From the NCBI RefSeq assembly GCF_015689335.1, contig NZ_CP065053.1, positions 558,001 to 622,000 on the forward strand: a DNA stretch of 64,000 nucleotides, read 5' to 3'. The notes under the pieces were generated by a model. The model worked only from the letters and a program-made list of their open reading frames with translations. It was not told where the DNA came from and did no database searches. A program made the translations under genes and the position numbers. This document shows positions 1-8,925 of this stretch, one piece after another. The stretch comes from Massilia antarctica (GTDB lineage Bacteria; Pseudomonadota; Gammaproteobacteria; Burkholderiales; Burkholderiaceae_D). Position 1 is the first letter of the stretch. Each line of letters begins with the position of its first letter.

Positions 1-1064
1 AGGATGGGCGCTGCGAATACCGCTACGCGCGCGACTATGCGCGCCGCCTGTTCGGCATCGATTGCCCGCTGCCGCCCGACCAGGCGGTCGACGTGCAGGC
101 GGGCGACCGCTTCTACAGCGCCGACTACGCGCCGGGCGCCATCATGGCCGCCGCGCGCAAGGGCATGTACGCGCACTGGCGCGCGCGCGGGGTCGAAGTC
201 AATTTCCTGATCCACGACCTGCTGCCGGTGCTGCGCCCCGAATTCTTCCCCGAAGGCGCCGATCACGGCCATGCCGCCTGGCTGGCCTGCATCGCCGGCC
301 AGGCCGACCGCCTGGTGTGCATTTCGGACGCCGTGCGCAATGAACTGCAAGCCTGGCTGGAACACACCCGGCCCGAGGTCCACGGCCAAGTGAAGCTGGC
401 GGTGCTGCACCACGGCGCCGATATCGGCGGTGCGCAAGCCATTCCCGCGCCTGCCGCCGCGCGCGTGGCGGCGGCCACGGGCGGCCCGGCCACCTTCCTG
501 ATGGTCGGCACCATCGAGCCGCGCAAGGGCCACCTGCAGGCGCTCGACGCCTTCGAGCAGCTGTGGCGCGAGGGCGTGGACGCGAACCTGGTGATCGTCG
601 GCGCCGAAGGCTGGACGCCGCTGCCCGATGGCGCGCGGCGCACCATTCCGCGCATCGTCGAACGCCTGCGCGGCCATCCGCAACTGGGGCAGCGCCTGCA
701 ATGGCTCAAGGGGATCGGCGACGCCGAACTGCTCGACCTGTACCAGAACAGTTCCTGCCTGCTGGTGCCGAGCGAAGGGGAAGGCTTCGGCCTGCCGCTG
801 ATCGAAGCGGCGCGCTATGGCTTGCCGGTGCTGGCGCGCGACATTCCGGTGTTCCGCGAAGTAGCGGGCGAACACGCCGCCTATTTCAGCGGCATGGACG
901 GCGCGGACCTGGCGGCGGCGCTGCGCGAGTGGCTGGAACAGCACGGCACCGGCACGGCGCCGGCGTCGAGCGGCATGCCTTGGATTACCTGGCGCGAAAA
1001 CGCCGCCCAGCTGCTCGACGTGCTGGCCGGACGGCGCCAGGAAGTGCGCTGGCCAGCCGCCTGA
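1..1064 (+). CDS. Glycosyltransferase family 4 (GT-B fold), 5' end outside window
   Basis: This is the C-terminal part of a retaining glycosyltransferase. The reading frame is open from base 3, so the start lies upstream, and about 353 residues are visible. The linker into the nucleotide-sugar domain shows MVGTIEPRKGH. The donor-binding E-x7-E region is SEGEGFGLPLIEAARYGLP followed by VLARDIPVFREVAG, both typical of GT4 (Glycos_transf_1). The probable role is addition of a sugar during synthesis of an exported polysaccharide; donor and acceptor cannot be read from the sequence. It converges with the AlgJ-like gene, 21 bases away. The family call is firm and the pathway is inferred from the neighbouring envelope genes. 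Confidence 0.88.
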   Translation, partial: DGRCEYRYARDYARRLFGIDCPLPPDQAVDVQAGDRFYSADYAPGAIMAAARKGMYAHWRARGVEVNFLIHDLLPVLRPEFFPEGADHGHAAWLACIAGQADRLVCISDAVRNELQAWLEHTRPEVHGQVKLAVLHHGADIGGAQAIPAPAAARVAAATGGPATFLMVGTIEPRKGHLQALDAFEQLWREGVDANLVIVGAEGWTPLPDGARRTIPRIVERLRGHPQLGQRLQWLKGIGDAELLDLYQNSSCLLVPSEGEGFGLPLIEAARYGLPVLARDIPVFREVAGEHAAYFSGMDGADLAAALREWLEQHGTGTAPASSGMPWITWRENAAQLLDVLAGRRQEVRWPAA

Positions 1065-1085
1065 CACGGCCGCCGGCGCGCGCCG

Positions 1086-2297
1086 CTAGCTGGCCGGTAC
1101 CGGCACCGGCACCGGCAGCATGCGCTCGGTGGCGTAGCGCAGTACGTCCTTGTACATGGCGCCGGCGTCGTGGTACAGCAGCAGGATGTCGGTGCCGGCC
1201 GGATCGCGGTACATATACGTCTTGAGCTGCTCGAGCTGCGCCGGCGAAAGCCGGTCGCCATTGTTCGTCGCGAACTGCTCGACCTCACGGTAGTAGCGCG
1301 AATACCAGGGCGAGATCTTCGAGCCGAAGGAATCGGAAATGATCAGCAGGCGGCGCGCCGGCGCTTGCGGATTGCTGAAACGGCTCACGTCGCGCAGCAG
1401 CTTGCCCGCCTCCACCTCTGGAAAACAGCTCTCCCCCCAGCAGCCCTTCACGTGCGATCCTTCCAGGTCCGGTTCCACCGTCTCGCTTTGCAGCGGCACG
1501 CCGTCGAACAGATGCGACACGTCCGAATACTCCAGGTGCTTCTTGATCCGCAGCGGCGGCGCCTGGTCGAGCGGGCGTTGCCAGAAAGTGCTCAGGCTCA
1601 GGCGCGCGATCTGGTCGAGTCCCTCGCCGGTCCAGTGGAACCAGGTTTTCGGAAACAGGGTCGCGCTCTTCTTGATCTCGCGCGCCTGCTCGAGCGGGAA
1701 CAGGATCGAGGCCGCCGCCGTGGCATTGAGCGTGTGCGAGGCCAGCATGGTCCTGACCGGCGTGTCGCTGCCCATGCAGCGCGGCGCCAGCCAGCGCGGC
1801 AAGTCTTCCGGATAAACCACCGGGGACGATGGCGCGATCAAGAGCTTGGGCGCCAGCCCGGCCGCCCGGTAGGAATCGAACAGCTGGTTGATGTAGGGCG
1901 CGATTTTCGGATTGAGCACCGCGCCGGCGCAAGTGGCCCGGATGGCCTGAAACGGCAGCTCGTCGGGACCGTGGGCGGCCAGGAAGTAGCGTCCATTGCG
2001 TCCGCTCGCCATCTGCACCGACGGGAATTCGTGAAACACCGCGAAGCGCATGCGATTGTTCAGCTTCACCAGGTCGTTGCGGTAGCCGAAATGGTCGTTG
2101 ACCCAGTTGGTGAGCTGGCCCGGGGCCTCGCGCAACTGCCGCCACGAAACGGGGGGCGCCGGCAGTTGCGCCAGATTGGGATCGTTCGGCTTGGTGCGGG
2201 CGTCGTACACCGATACCACGGCCGGCACGGCCAGCACGGCCACCACGGCCAGCTTCATCGCGTGCCGGCCCAGCCATGTGAGTACAGAGTTGCCCAT
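1086..2297 (-). CDS. AlgJ/AlgX-like SGNH-type polysaccharide O-acetylation protein
   Basis: A 403-residue protein with one N-terminal membrane segment (about residues 12-30) and a periplasmic SGNH-hydrolase-like domain. The probable nucleophile motif is ISDSFGSK near residue 323, and WFHWTGEG upstream resembles the His-containing block of AlgJ/AlgX. In alginate and cellulose acetylation systems such proteins work with an MBOAT membrane protein to move acetyl groups onto the exported glycan. The ATG at 2297 starts one base after the stop of the upstream MBOAT gene, so the two are co-transcribed. Longer in-frame starts would run into the MBOAT gene and were rejected. The polysaccharide modified is unknown. 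Confidence 0.85.
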   Translation of the reverse strand: MGNSVLTWLGRHAMKLAVVAVLAVPAVVSVYDARTKPNDPNLAQLPAPPVSWRQLREAPGQLTNWVNDHFGYRNDLVKLNNRMRFAVFHEFPSVQMASGRNGRYFLAAHGPDELPFQAIRATCAGAVLNPKIAPYINQLFDSYRAAGLAPKLLIAPSSPVVYPEDLPRWLAPRCMGSDTPVRTMLASHTLNATAAASILFPLEQAREIKKSATLFPKTWFHWTGEGLDQIARLSLSTFWQRPLDQAPPLRIKKHLEYSDVSHLFDGVPLQSETVEPDLEGSHVKGCWGESCFPEVEAGKLLRDVSRFSNPQAPARRLLIISDSFGSKISPWYSRYYREVEQFATNNGDRLSPAQLEQLKTYMYRDPAGTDILLLYHDAGAMYKDVLRYATERMLPVPVPVPAS

Positions 2298-2298
2298 G

Positions 2299-3708
2299 TC
2301 AGAAGCGGAAATAAATGAAGGGGTTGTAGGTACCGGCGGCCAGGCTGCCGATGCACAGCAGCGCCAGGGCCGCGGTCGATGCCAGATGGCCGCCTTGGGC
2401 CAGCAGCGCCGGCATGCGCGCGCCGCCCCCGCCCGTTTGCGGCGGCGCCGAAGCGCGCCAGCGCCAGCAGGCCAGCACGATGCCCGCCACCAGCGCCACC
2501 TGCGAGGTATTCGGTAGATCCAGGCGCCAGGTATGCAGCAGGGCCTGGCCGTCATGGCCGCCGAACATGCTGCCAAGGTAGCGCAGCGCGTAAGGCACGT
2601 CGGGGGCGCGGAAAAAGACCCAGCCGATCATCACGCACAGCATGGTCCAGGCCTGCGCCACGAAAGCGGGCAGGCGCGCGAGCACGGTGGCGCCGCCCAG
2701 GCGTTCGAGCACCAGCAGGGCGCCGTGCCACGCGCCCCAGATCACGAACGTCCAGGCCGCGCCATGCCACAGGCCGCACAGCAGGAACACCAGCGCCAGG
2801 TTGAAGTAGGTGCGCAGCGCAGAGACCCGGTTGCCGCCGAGGGGAATGTACAGGTAGTCGCGGAACCAGGTCGACAGGCTGATGTGCCAGCGGCGCCAGA
2901 AATCGGTGATCGACAGCGCCGCGTACGGACGGTTGAAATTGGGCGGATAGGTAAAGCCGAGCATGTGGCCGATCCCGATCGCCATGTTCGAGTAGCCGGC
3001 GAAGTCGAACAGGATCTGGATCGAATAGCAGGCGATGCCCATCCAGGCGGTGATGGCGTTGAGTTCCACCGGATCGACCGCGAAAATGCGGTCGGCAGCC
3101 AGCCCCACGTAATTGGCGATCAGGATTTTCTGGGCCAGGCCCAGCACGAACTGGCGAAATCCCTTCCAGATGCGGGCATTGTCCAGGGTGCGGTGATCGA
3201 CTTCATCGGCGATCTGGGCGTAGCGCACGATCGGACCGGCGATCAGTTGCGGGAACATGGCCTTGTACATGGCAAAGCGCAAAAAGCTGCCTTGCGCGGC
3301 GATGTCGCGCCGGTACACGTCGATCAGGTAGGAAATACCCTGGAAGGTGAAGAAGGAAATCCCCAGCGGCAGCACGATGGCCGGCAGCGCGCCGTCGCGC
3401 AAGTGCAGCGCCTGCAGGATGCCGGCGAAAAAGCCCAGGTATTTATAGTAGGCCAGCATGGCCAGGTTGAGCGCCACCCCCACCGCCAGCAAGCTCTTGC
3501 GCTGCGGTCCGGCGCGCGCGATCAGGTAGCCGACGCTGTAATTGAGAAAAGCCGAGAGCAGCAGCAGCGGCACGAAGCGCGGCTCGCCCCAGGCATAAAA
3601 CAGCAGGCTGCCGACCAGCAAGACCGTGTTTTTCCAGGGAAGGACGTAATACAGCAGCAGAAAGCCGGGAAGAAAATAGAAAAGAAAGACGGCCGAACTG
3701 AATACCAT
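2299..3708 (-). CDS. MBOAT-family membrane-bound O-acyltransferase (AlgI-like)
   Basis: A 469-residue multi-spanning protein of the AlgI/DltB type. The conserved core is visible as ISFFTFQGISYLIDVYR, DFWRRWHISLSTWFRDYLY and LWHGAAWTFVIWGAWHG, which carries the invariant catalytic His. It is predicted to pass acetyl groups across the inner membrane for glycan O-acetylation together with the AlgJ-like protein encoded one base downstream. The chosen ATG at 3708 gives the standard MBOAT N-terminus MVFSSAVFLFYFLPGF; 23 further in-frame codons upstream look non-coding. Length matches the family (about 460-520 residues). Confidence 0.92.
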   Translation of the reverse strand: MVFSSAVFLFYFLPGFLLLYYVLPWKNTVLLVGSLLFYAWGEPRFVPLLLLSAFLNYSVGYLIARAGPQRKSLLAVGVALNLAMLAYYKYLGFFAGILQALHLRDGALPAIVLPLGISFFTFQGISYLIDVYRRDIAAQGSFLRFAMYKAMFPQLIAGPIVRYAQIADEVDHRTLDNARIWKGFRQFVLGLAQKILIANYVGLAADRIFAVDPVELNAITAWMGIACYSIQILFDFAGYSNMAIGIGHMLGFTYPPNFNRPYAALSITDFWRRWHISLSTWFRDYLYIPLGGNRVSALRTYFNLALVFLLCGLWHGAAWTFVIWGAWHGALLVLERLGGATVLARLPAFVAQAWTMLCVMIGWVFFRAPDVPYALRYLGSMFGGHDGQALLHTWRLDLPNTSQVALVAGIVLACWRWRASAPPQTGGGGARMPALLAQGGHLASTAALALLCIGSLAAGTYNPFIYFRF

Positions 3709-3828
3709 AGAGTGTCTCGTGAGATGGAAACCGCGGCAACGGCGGAGCCGGATTAACCCGTCATTATACATTGCCATGTCATGAAGAATCGAATGCTGCT
3801 ATGAGACAACCGCCCCGAAAGCAACAGT

Positions 3829-5577
3829 TCAGGGCAGCTTGCCGACCTCGCACAATTGATAGGGATCGCTGTTCCTGCCGCCGCCGAAACCGGCCTCGTA
3901 GACCACGCAGCTGGCCGGATTGAAGGTGAGGCCGTAGCGCTTGAGGATTTCCTGGCCGGCTACATGCACGCGCAGCTGGCGGGCGATGGTGTCGGGGTCG
4001 GGCACGGCGCCGCCCTGGCGCGGGCCAGGGGCCAGGCCGTTGGCGGTGAGCATGACGTACAAGGGTCCCTTGCGCGCGGCGACCATGGCGGCCACGCGGG
4101 CGGCGAACTGGGGCGACTCGGGGAAGCCCGAACCGAGCGCGGCAAACGCCAGGCGCGCCGGGAAATGCGGTATCAGCCACGACATCGGCGGGTCGCCATG
4201 CACGGTAAACACCATGTTCTGGGATGGATCGGCGAAGGCCGGCACCTGGACCTGGAAACTGCGCGGCGCATTGCCATGGTGACCCCAGTTCACCCTCGGA
4301 AAGCCGGCGATGACGGCCAGCAGCAGGCAGCTGGCGCCGATCACGCGCGCGGCCGGCAGCGCGCACAGGCGGTGCAGCAGCAGCCACAGCACCAGCGGCG
4401 CGAGCAGTTCGAGCGGCACCAGATAGCGGTAGATGGCGAACAGCTTGAGCCAGATCACATACGACAGCGCGAAGAACACCAGCAGCATGCGCGCGCCGGC
4501 CGTATCGGCGCCTGCCGTGGCCGCGGCGGACGGCGCCGGCGCGGCCAGCCACAGGCGGCGCAGGCGCTGGGCGATGAAGGCGATGAAGGCGAGGTACACG
4601 ATCGGCCACAGGATCTGGGTCATCGGCAGTTCGATCACGCGGCGCGGATTGAAGGTGAAGATGAACGGCCACAGCAGAAATTCGGTCCAGTCCTTGGGGA
4701 TCCAGCCCATGTCGGCCACGCTGATCGGCGCGGCCAGCGGGCTCTTGAAGATATTGTTAAATTGGGGGAACAAGGGATTGCCGAACTGCTTCCACATCAG
4801 CCAGTACCAGTGGCCGGCGCTCGCGCCAATGCCGGCCAGGGTGCCCAGGCCGAACACGAAGGCGGTGCTCAAGCGCCGCCACAGGCTGGCGCGCAGGGTC
4901 AGCAAGGCCAGGCACAGGGCCAGCGCGTAATTGGCATTGGTCAGTTTCAAGCCGGTGCCGGCGCCGATGATCAGGCCCGCCAGCGCCGCCACCATGGCGC
5001 CGCGCACGCCGCCGGCCAGCAGTTGCGGCCACTGGCGCAGCAGCAGCGCGATGGCGCCCAGCACGGTGAGCGAGGTCAGATTGTCGCCCATGGTGTTGCC
5101 GAGCTGGCTGAGGAAGGAAAACCCGGCGCAGCCGGCCAAGGCCAGCATCAGGGCCAGGCGCCGCGGCGCCGCGCCGGCCGCAGCCGCTTCGCCAGCGCCC
5201 AGTACCTGGCGCGTAATCATGAGCAGCAGCACGAAATTGAGACCGTGCAAAAAGCCCATGACGAAGCCGGTCACCCGGGTCGGGAAATGCGTGGCCAGGC
5301 CGTAGTACAGCAGGTCGATGGTGGGATTGAAGTAACTCTGGAACTGGCCGGGATTGAGGTCAAGGCCGATCTTGCCGTTCAGGAAGGCGTACGGGTTATA
5401 CCAGTGGTAGTTGCGCAAATCCCAGTTGGCATCCTGCCCCAGCCACATCGATGCCAGCCCGGCCAGCACGGGCGCGAACCAGATCGACAGGCGCAGCACC
5501 AGGGCGCGGTCCAGCCCATCCCACAGACGCACCACGCCGGCATCCACGCGGGAAATTGCTCGAGTCACTGCATTCAT
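3829..5577 (-). CDS. Polytopic GT-C-like membrane protein, third gene of a gtr-like trio
   Basis: A 582-residue integral membrane protein with roughly 10-12 hydrophobic segments and a soluble C-terminal tail. No catalytic motif is certain; the N-terminal loop containing WDLRNYHWYNPYAFL is where lipid-phosphosugar-dependent GT-C enzymes carry acidic catalytic residues. It ends a tight unit with the GtrB-like GT2 and GtrA genes (gaps of 15 and 25 bases). By analogy with gtrA-gtrB-gtrX modules, it is probably the specific transferase that moves a sugar from polyprenyl phosphate to a periplasmic acceptor. The substrate is unknown and the function is an inference from context. Confidence 0.65.
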   Translation of the reverse strand: MNAVTRAISRVDAGVVRLWDGLDRALVLRLSIWFAPVLAGLASMWLGQDANWDLRNYHWYNPYAFLNGKIGLDLNPGQFQSYFNPTIDLLYYGLATHFPTRVTGFVMGFLHGLNFVLLLMITRQVLGAGEAAAAGAAPRRLALMLALAGCAGFSFLSQLGNTMGDNLTSLTVLGAIALLLRQWPQLLAGGVRGAMVAALAGLIIGAGTGLKLTNANYALALCLALLTLRASLWRRLSTAFVFGLGTLAGIGASAGHWYWLMWKQFGNPLFPQFNNIFKSPLAAPISVADMGWIPKDWTEFLLWPFIFTFNPRRVIELPMTQILWPIVYLAFIAFIAQRLRRLWLAAPAPSAAATAGADTAGARMLLVFFALSYVIWLKLFAIYRYLVPLELLAPLVLWLLLHRLCALPAARVIGASCLLLAVIAGFPRVNWGHHGNAPRSFQVQVPAFADPSQNMVFTVHGDPPMSWLIPHFPARLAFAALGSGFPESPQFAARVAAMVAARKGPLYVMLTANGLAPGPRQGGAVPDPDTIARQLRVHVAGQEILKRYGLTFNPASCVVYEAGFGGGRNSDPYQLCEVGKLP

Positions 5578-5602
5578 GCCATACCTGCGATAAAAAGGGC
5601 GA

Positions 5603-5989
5603 TTAACGTTGAAAGACGAACCAGCGCGCGCCGGCGAAGTTGACCGCCATGCCGGCCAGGGAACCGGCGCACACGCCCAGGGTGGTGATGTACGGCACGC
5701 CGGGGAAGCTCCAGACGATGGCGCTGTAGGTGGCGAAGTTGACCGCCCCGCCGCCGCTCATGGCCAGCAGGTAGCGCCACCATTCGGTCCACAGCGAGAT
5801 GCCGGCCGGATGGAAGGTATAGCGGCGGTTGATCTGCCAGGTGGCGAACACCGCGCACAGGAAGGACAGCACGCGGCCGGCATACGGATTCATGCCGGCG
5901 CGCAGCGCCAGTGCGAGCACGGCCAGGTCGACCAGCAGGCCAGCCACGCCGGCCACGCCGAAGCGCAGGACCTGGGTACCGAGCTTCAT
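5603..5989 (-). CDS. GtrA-family membrane protein (probable lipid-linked sugar flippase)
   Basis: A 128-residue protein with four predicted membrane helices. The start resembles the GtrA consensus (FGVAGVAGLLVDLAVLALAL) and includes the typical INRRYTF after the second helix. GtrA proteins are thought to flip polyprenyl-phosphate-linked glucose, or a similar sugar, to the periplasmic face. The gene lies between a GtrB-like GT2 and a GT-C-like protein, matching the three-part gtr arrangement. Length is normal for the family. Confidence 0.9.
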   Translation of the reverse strand: MKLGTQVLRFGVAGVAGLLVDLAVLALALRAGMNPYAGRVLSFLCAVFATWQINRRYTFHPAGISLWTEWWRYLLAMSGGGAVNFATYSAIVWSFPGVPYITTLGVCAGSLAGMAVNFAGARWFVFQR

Positions 5990-6004
5990 CAGTGAGCGCC
6001 CGGA

Positions 6005-6949
6005 TCAGGCATGCTTGATCCGCGGAGCCGAAATGGCCAGGTAGGCGAAACGCTTCTGTTCGATGCGGCCCTTGGTGACGGTATCGAGGATCAGGCCACA
6101 GTTGAGCGAAATCACGCCGAACAGGCTCAGCGCAACCGACAGGATGGCGGTCGGCAGGCGCGGCACCAGGCCCGTTTCCAGGTAAGTCTGGAGCAAGGGC
6201 AAGGCAAAGCCGACGGCGGCCAGCATGAAGGCGAAAAACGCCAGCGAAAAGAAGGCCAGCGGCTTTTCGGTCTTGAACAGCTTGATGATGGTCCAGAGGA
6301 TGCGCACGCCGTCGCGGTAGGTATTGAGCTTGCTCACCGAGCCTTCCGGCCGCGAGCGGTAGATGGTTTCGACCTCGGCCACCGGCATGCGCAATTCCAG
6401 CGCGTGCACAGTCAGTTCGGTTTCGGTCTCGAAGCCGGCCGAGTGGGCGGCGAAGGACTTGGCGTAGCGCCGCGAAAACACGCGGTAGCCGGACAGCATG
6501 TCGGTGAAGGTATTGCCGAACACCGCGGCGACCGAGCCGGTCAGCAGGCGGTTGCCGAAACGGTGGCCGAAGCGGTAGGCTTCATGCTCGGTCGACACGC
6601 GCGTGCCGACCACCATGTCGAGGCCTTCGTCGACCAGTTTTTCGGCCAGCTGGGGCGCCACACTGGCGTCATAGGTATTGTCGCCGTCGACCATGATGTA
6701 GATATCGGCATCGACGTCGGCGAACATGCGCCGGATCACATTGCCCTTGCCTTGCAGCGGCACATTGCGCACCACGGCGCCGGCGTCAAGCGCCAGGCGC
6801 ACGGTGGCATCCTTGGAATTGTTGTCGAAAACATACACCACGGCTTGCGGCAGGCAGGCGTTGAAGTCGCGAACAATCGCGGCAACCGTCAATTCCTCGT
6901 TATAACAAGGCACGAGGATGGCGATGCTTTGATTAATTAGTTTGTTCAT
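6005..6949 (-). CDS. GT2 glycosyltransferase, GtrB/DPM1-like polyprenyl-phosphate glycosyltransferase
   Basis: A 314-residue inverting GT-A enzyme. The nucleotide-sugar fold starts with AILVPCYNEELTVAAIVRDF, followed by VFDNNSKDAT and the metal-binding site MVDGDNTYD (DxD-like). QGKGNVIRRMF and SGYRVFSRRYAKSF are typical of the DPM1/GtrB group. Two C-terminal membrane helices (roughly 225-290) anchor it. The likely reaction is UDP- or GDP-sugar plus undecaprenyl phosphate giving a lipid-linked monosaccharide for the downstream GtrA and GT-C proteins. It is the first gene of the minus-strand envelope operon. Confidence 0.88.
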   Translation of the reverse strand: MNKLINQSIAILVPCYNEELTVAAIVRDFNACLPQAVVYVFDNNSKDATVRLALDAGAVVRNVPLQGKGNVIRRMFADVDADIYIMVDGDNTYDASVAPQLAEKLVDEGLDMVVGTRVSTEHEAYRFGHRFGNRLLTGSVAAVFGNTFTDMLSGYRVFSRRYAKSFAAHSAGFETETELTVHALELRMPVAEVETIYRSRPEGSVSKLNTYRDGVRILWTIIKLFKTEKPLAFFSLAFFAFMLAAVGFALPLLQTYLETGLVPRLPTAILSVALSLFGVISLNCGLILDTVTKGRIEQKRFAYLAISAPRIKHA

Positions 6950-7095
6950 GGCTAGACATTGAGTAAAAAGAGAAACGCCGCGGCGCCGGGCCGGAAAGCC
7001 AGGCGGGTAGCGGCATTACATATAAGCAAATTATACATCCTGGCAACAACCAGTCCACAGCAAGGCGCGCTGGGAGCGGCGCCGGACCCGGCTGT

Positions 7096-8613
7096 TTACT
7101 GTTTGGGCGAGCCGCCGAGCAGCACGGCAATCTTCTGCTTGGGCTTGGTGCTGGTGCTGACCTGGTCGGCGACCGCCGGCGTCGTCTTCTTGGCCGGCTC
7201 GTACGGGGTCAGGAACCAGGGATCGACCTTGTCGCGGCGCGGATACGGACCCGAACGCGGACCGGAAGAACCGCCGGAGGAACTGCTGGTGAAACTGCGT
7301 TCGCCGCTGCGCTCGCGCTCGGGCGTACGTCCAGGCGGGCGGGCGGCGCCGCTGCCGGCAGCGCTATCGTCGCGGCGCGGACGGCGCTCGCCGGACGGCT
7401 CCCCGCGCCCCGCGCTGGCGCTGCTGCTGGCCACGAAACCGGCCAGTTCGCCGCGCGTGATGGTTTGCTTGATCAGTTTTTCGATATCGACCAGCAAGCG
7501 CTCATCCTTGTCCGAATACACCGACAGGGCGTCGCCCGAGGCGCCGGCACGGCCGGTGCGGCCGATCCGGTGCACATAATCCTCGGCGTTGTAGGGCAGG
7601 TCGAAGTTGATCACGCACGGCAAGTCGGAAATATCGAGACCGCGCGCGGCCACGTCGGTGGCGACCAGCACGTCGATCTCGCCCTTTTTAAAGGCGTCGA
7701 GCGCGGCCATGCGTTCCTGCTGGGTCTTGTCGCCGTGGATCGCGGTGGCCTTGATGCCGCCCTGCTCCAGGTGGCGCGACAGGCGCGAGGCGCCGATCTT
7801 GGTGTTCGAGAACACCAGCACCTGCTTCAGGTCGCGTCCGCGGATCAGGAATTCGACCACGTCGCGCTTGGCTTCCTCGGCCACCTTGTAGACGATCTGG
7901 GTGACCTTGTCGGCGGTGGCATTGCTGCGCGCCACTTCGATGGTCACCGGATCGGTCAGGAAACTGTTGGCCAGCTTCTTGATTTCCGGCGAGAAGGTCG
8001 CCGAAAACATCAGGTTCTGGCGCTTTTTCGGCAGCAGGTTGATGATGCGCTGCAAGTCCGGCAGGAAGCCCATGTCGAGCATGCGGTCGGCTTCATCCAT
8101 GACGAGCATCTGCACCTGGCCCAGGCTGACGTTTTTCTGTTCGATATGGTCGAGCAGGCGGCCCGGGGTGGCGATGACGATCTCGACCCCGCCCTTGAGG
8201 ATGATGGTCTGGCCCTTCATGTCCATGCCGCCGAACACCACGGTCGAGCGCAGCGGGGTGTGCTGGGCGTAGGCCTTGACGTTCTCGGCCACCTGCACCG
8301 CCAGCTCGCGCGTGGGCGTGAGCACCAGCGCGCGCACCGGATGGCGCGCCGGCGACATGCTCGGACTGGCGTGGGCCAGCAGCAGCTGGATGATGGGCAG
8401 CGAAAAACCGGCGGTCTTGCCGGTGCCGGTCTGGGCCGCGCCCATGACGTCGCGCCCCTGCAGGACGATCGGGATGGCCGCGGCCTGGATCGGCGTCGGG
8501 TGGATGTAGCCCTGGTCCGTCAGTGCGCGCAGGATCTCTGGCGCAAGGCCGAAATCGGCGAACTTGACGGTGGGTTCACTGTCGGCTTCGATGGTAATCG
8601 GTGTTTCAGACAT
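7096..8613 (-). CDS. rhlE: DEAD-box ATP-dependent RNA helicase, RhlE-like
   Basis: A 505-residue helicase. In order: Q motif region (FADFGLAPEIL to HPTPIQ), Walker A AQTGTGKT, PTRELA, TPGRLLD, DEAD in VMDEADRMLDMGF, SAT in MFSATFS, and HRIGRTGRAG. A low-complexity Ser/Gly/Arg-rich C-terminal tail of about 120 residues follows, typical of RhlE proteins acting in RNA remodelling, ribosome assembly or cold growth. The ATG at 8613 (MSETPITIEAD) is preferred because the longer in-frame extension lacks helicase-family features and runs into the divergent promoter region. It is divergent from the GGDEF sensor gene. Confidence 0.93.
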   Translation of the reverse strand: MSETPITIEADSEPTVKFADFGLAPEILRALTDQGYIHPTPIQAAAIPIVLQGRDVMGAAQTGTGKTAGFSLPIIQLLLAHASPSMSPARHPVRALVLTPTRELAVQVAENVKAYAQHTPLRSTVVFGGMDMKGQTIILKGGVEIVIATPGRLLDHIEQKNVSLGQVQMLVMDEADRMLDMGFLPDLQRIINLLPKKRQNLMFSATFSPEIKKLANSFLTDPVTIEVARSNATADKVTQIVYKVAEEAKRDVVEFLIRGRDLKQVLVFSNTKIGASRLSRHLEQGGIKATAIHGDKTQQERMAALDAFKKGEIDVLVATDVAARGLDISDLPCVINFDLPYNAEDYVHRIGRTGRAGASGDALSVYSDKDERLLVDIEKLIKQTITRGELAGFVASSSASAGRGEPSGERRPRRDDSAAGSGAARPPGRTPERERSGERSFTSSSSGGSSGPRSGPYPRRDKVDPWFLTPYEPAKKTTPAVADQVSTSTKPKQKIAVLLGGSPKQ

Positions 8614-8925
8614 AAGTTTTCCGGGCGTTGGTTCGATCTGCTCTACGTCCGGACAAGCCGACGCGGGGAACTTCCAGGATGGACGGGAACGAGCCGGGCA
8701 GTGGCAAGACCGGCGGCCAGCTCGAAGTGTGCCACGACAGCGTCGGCAGAACCGGGCGCACGGACGTAGATGCAATAATAGTGCCGTAAACGATACCCTA
8801 AATCCCGGCAACTGTACATCGATATAAGGTCCAGAAAGAGGTATTGCCGCAGAGTCAACTTGGTTTACACTGCCCGGGTTCCCCGGCATTCCTGGGGTGA
8901 CCGGTACTGTAGACACCTATTTGAC
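8614..8925. other. Intergenic region between divergent rhlE and GGDEF-sensor genes
   Basis: This 312-base spacer must hold the promoters of both divergent genes. The stretch around 8770-8830 is more AT-rich than its surroundings and is the best place for them. No convincing -35/-10 pair at good spacing could be picked on either strand. No RNA gene, hairpin terminator or repeat was recognised. Confidence 0.4.
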
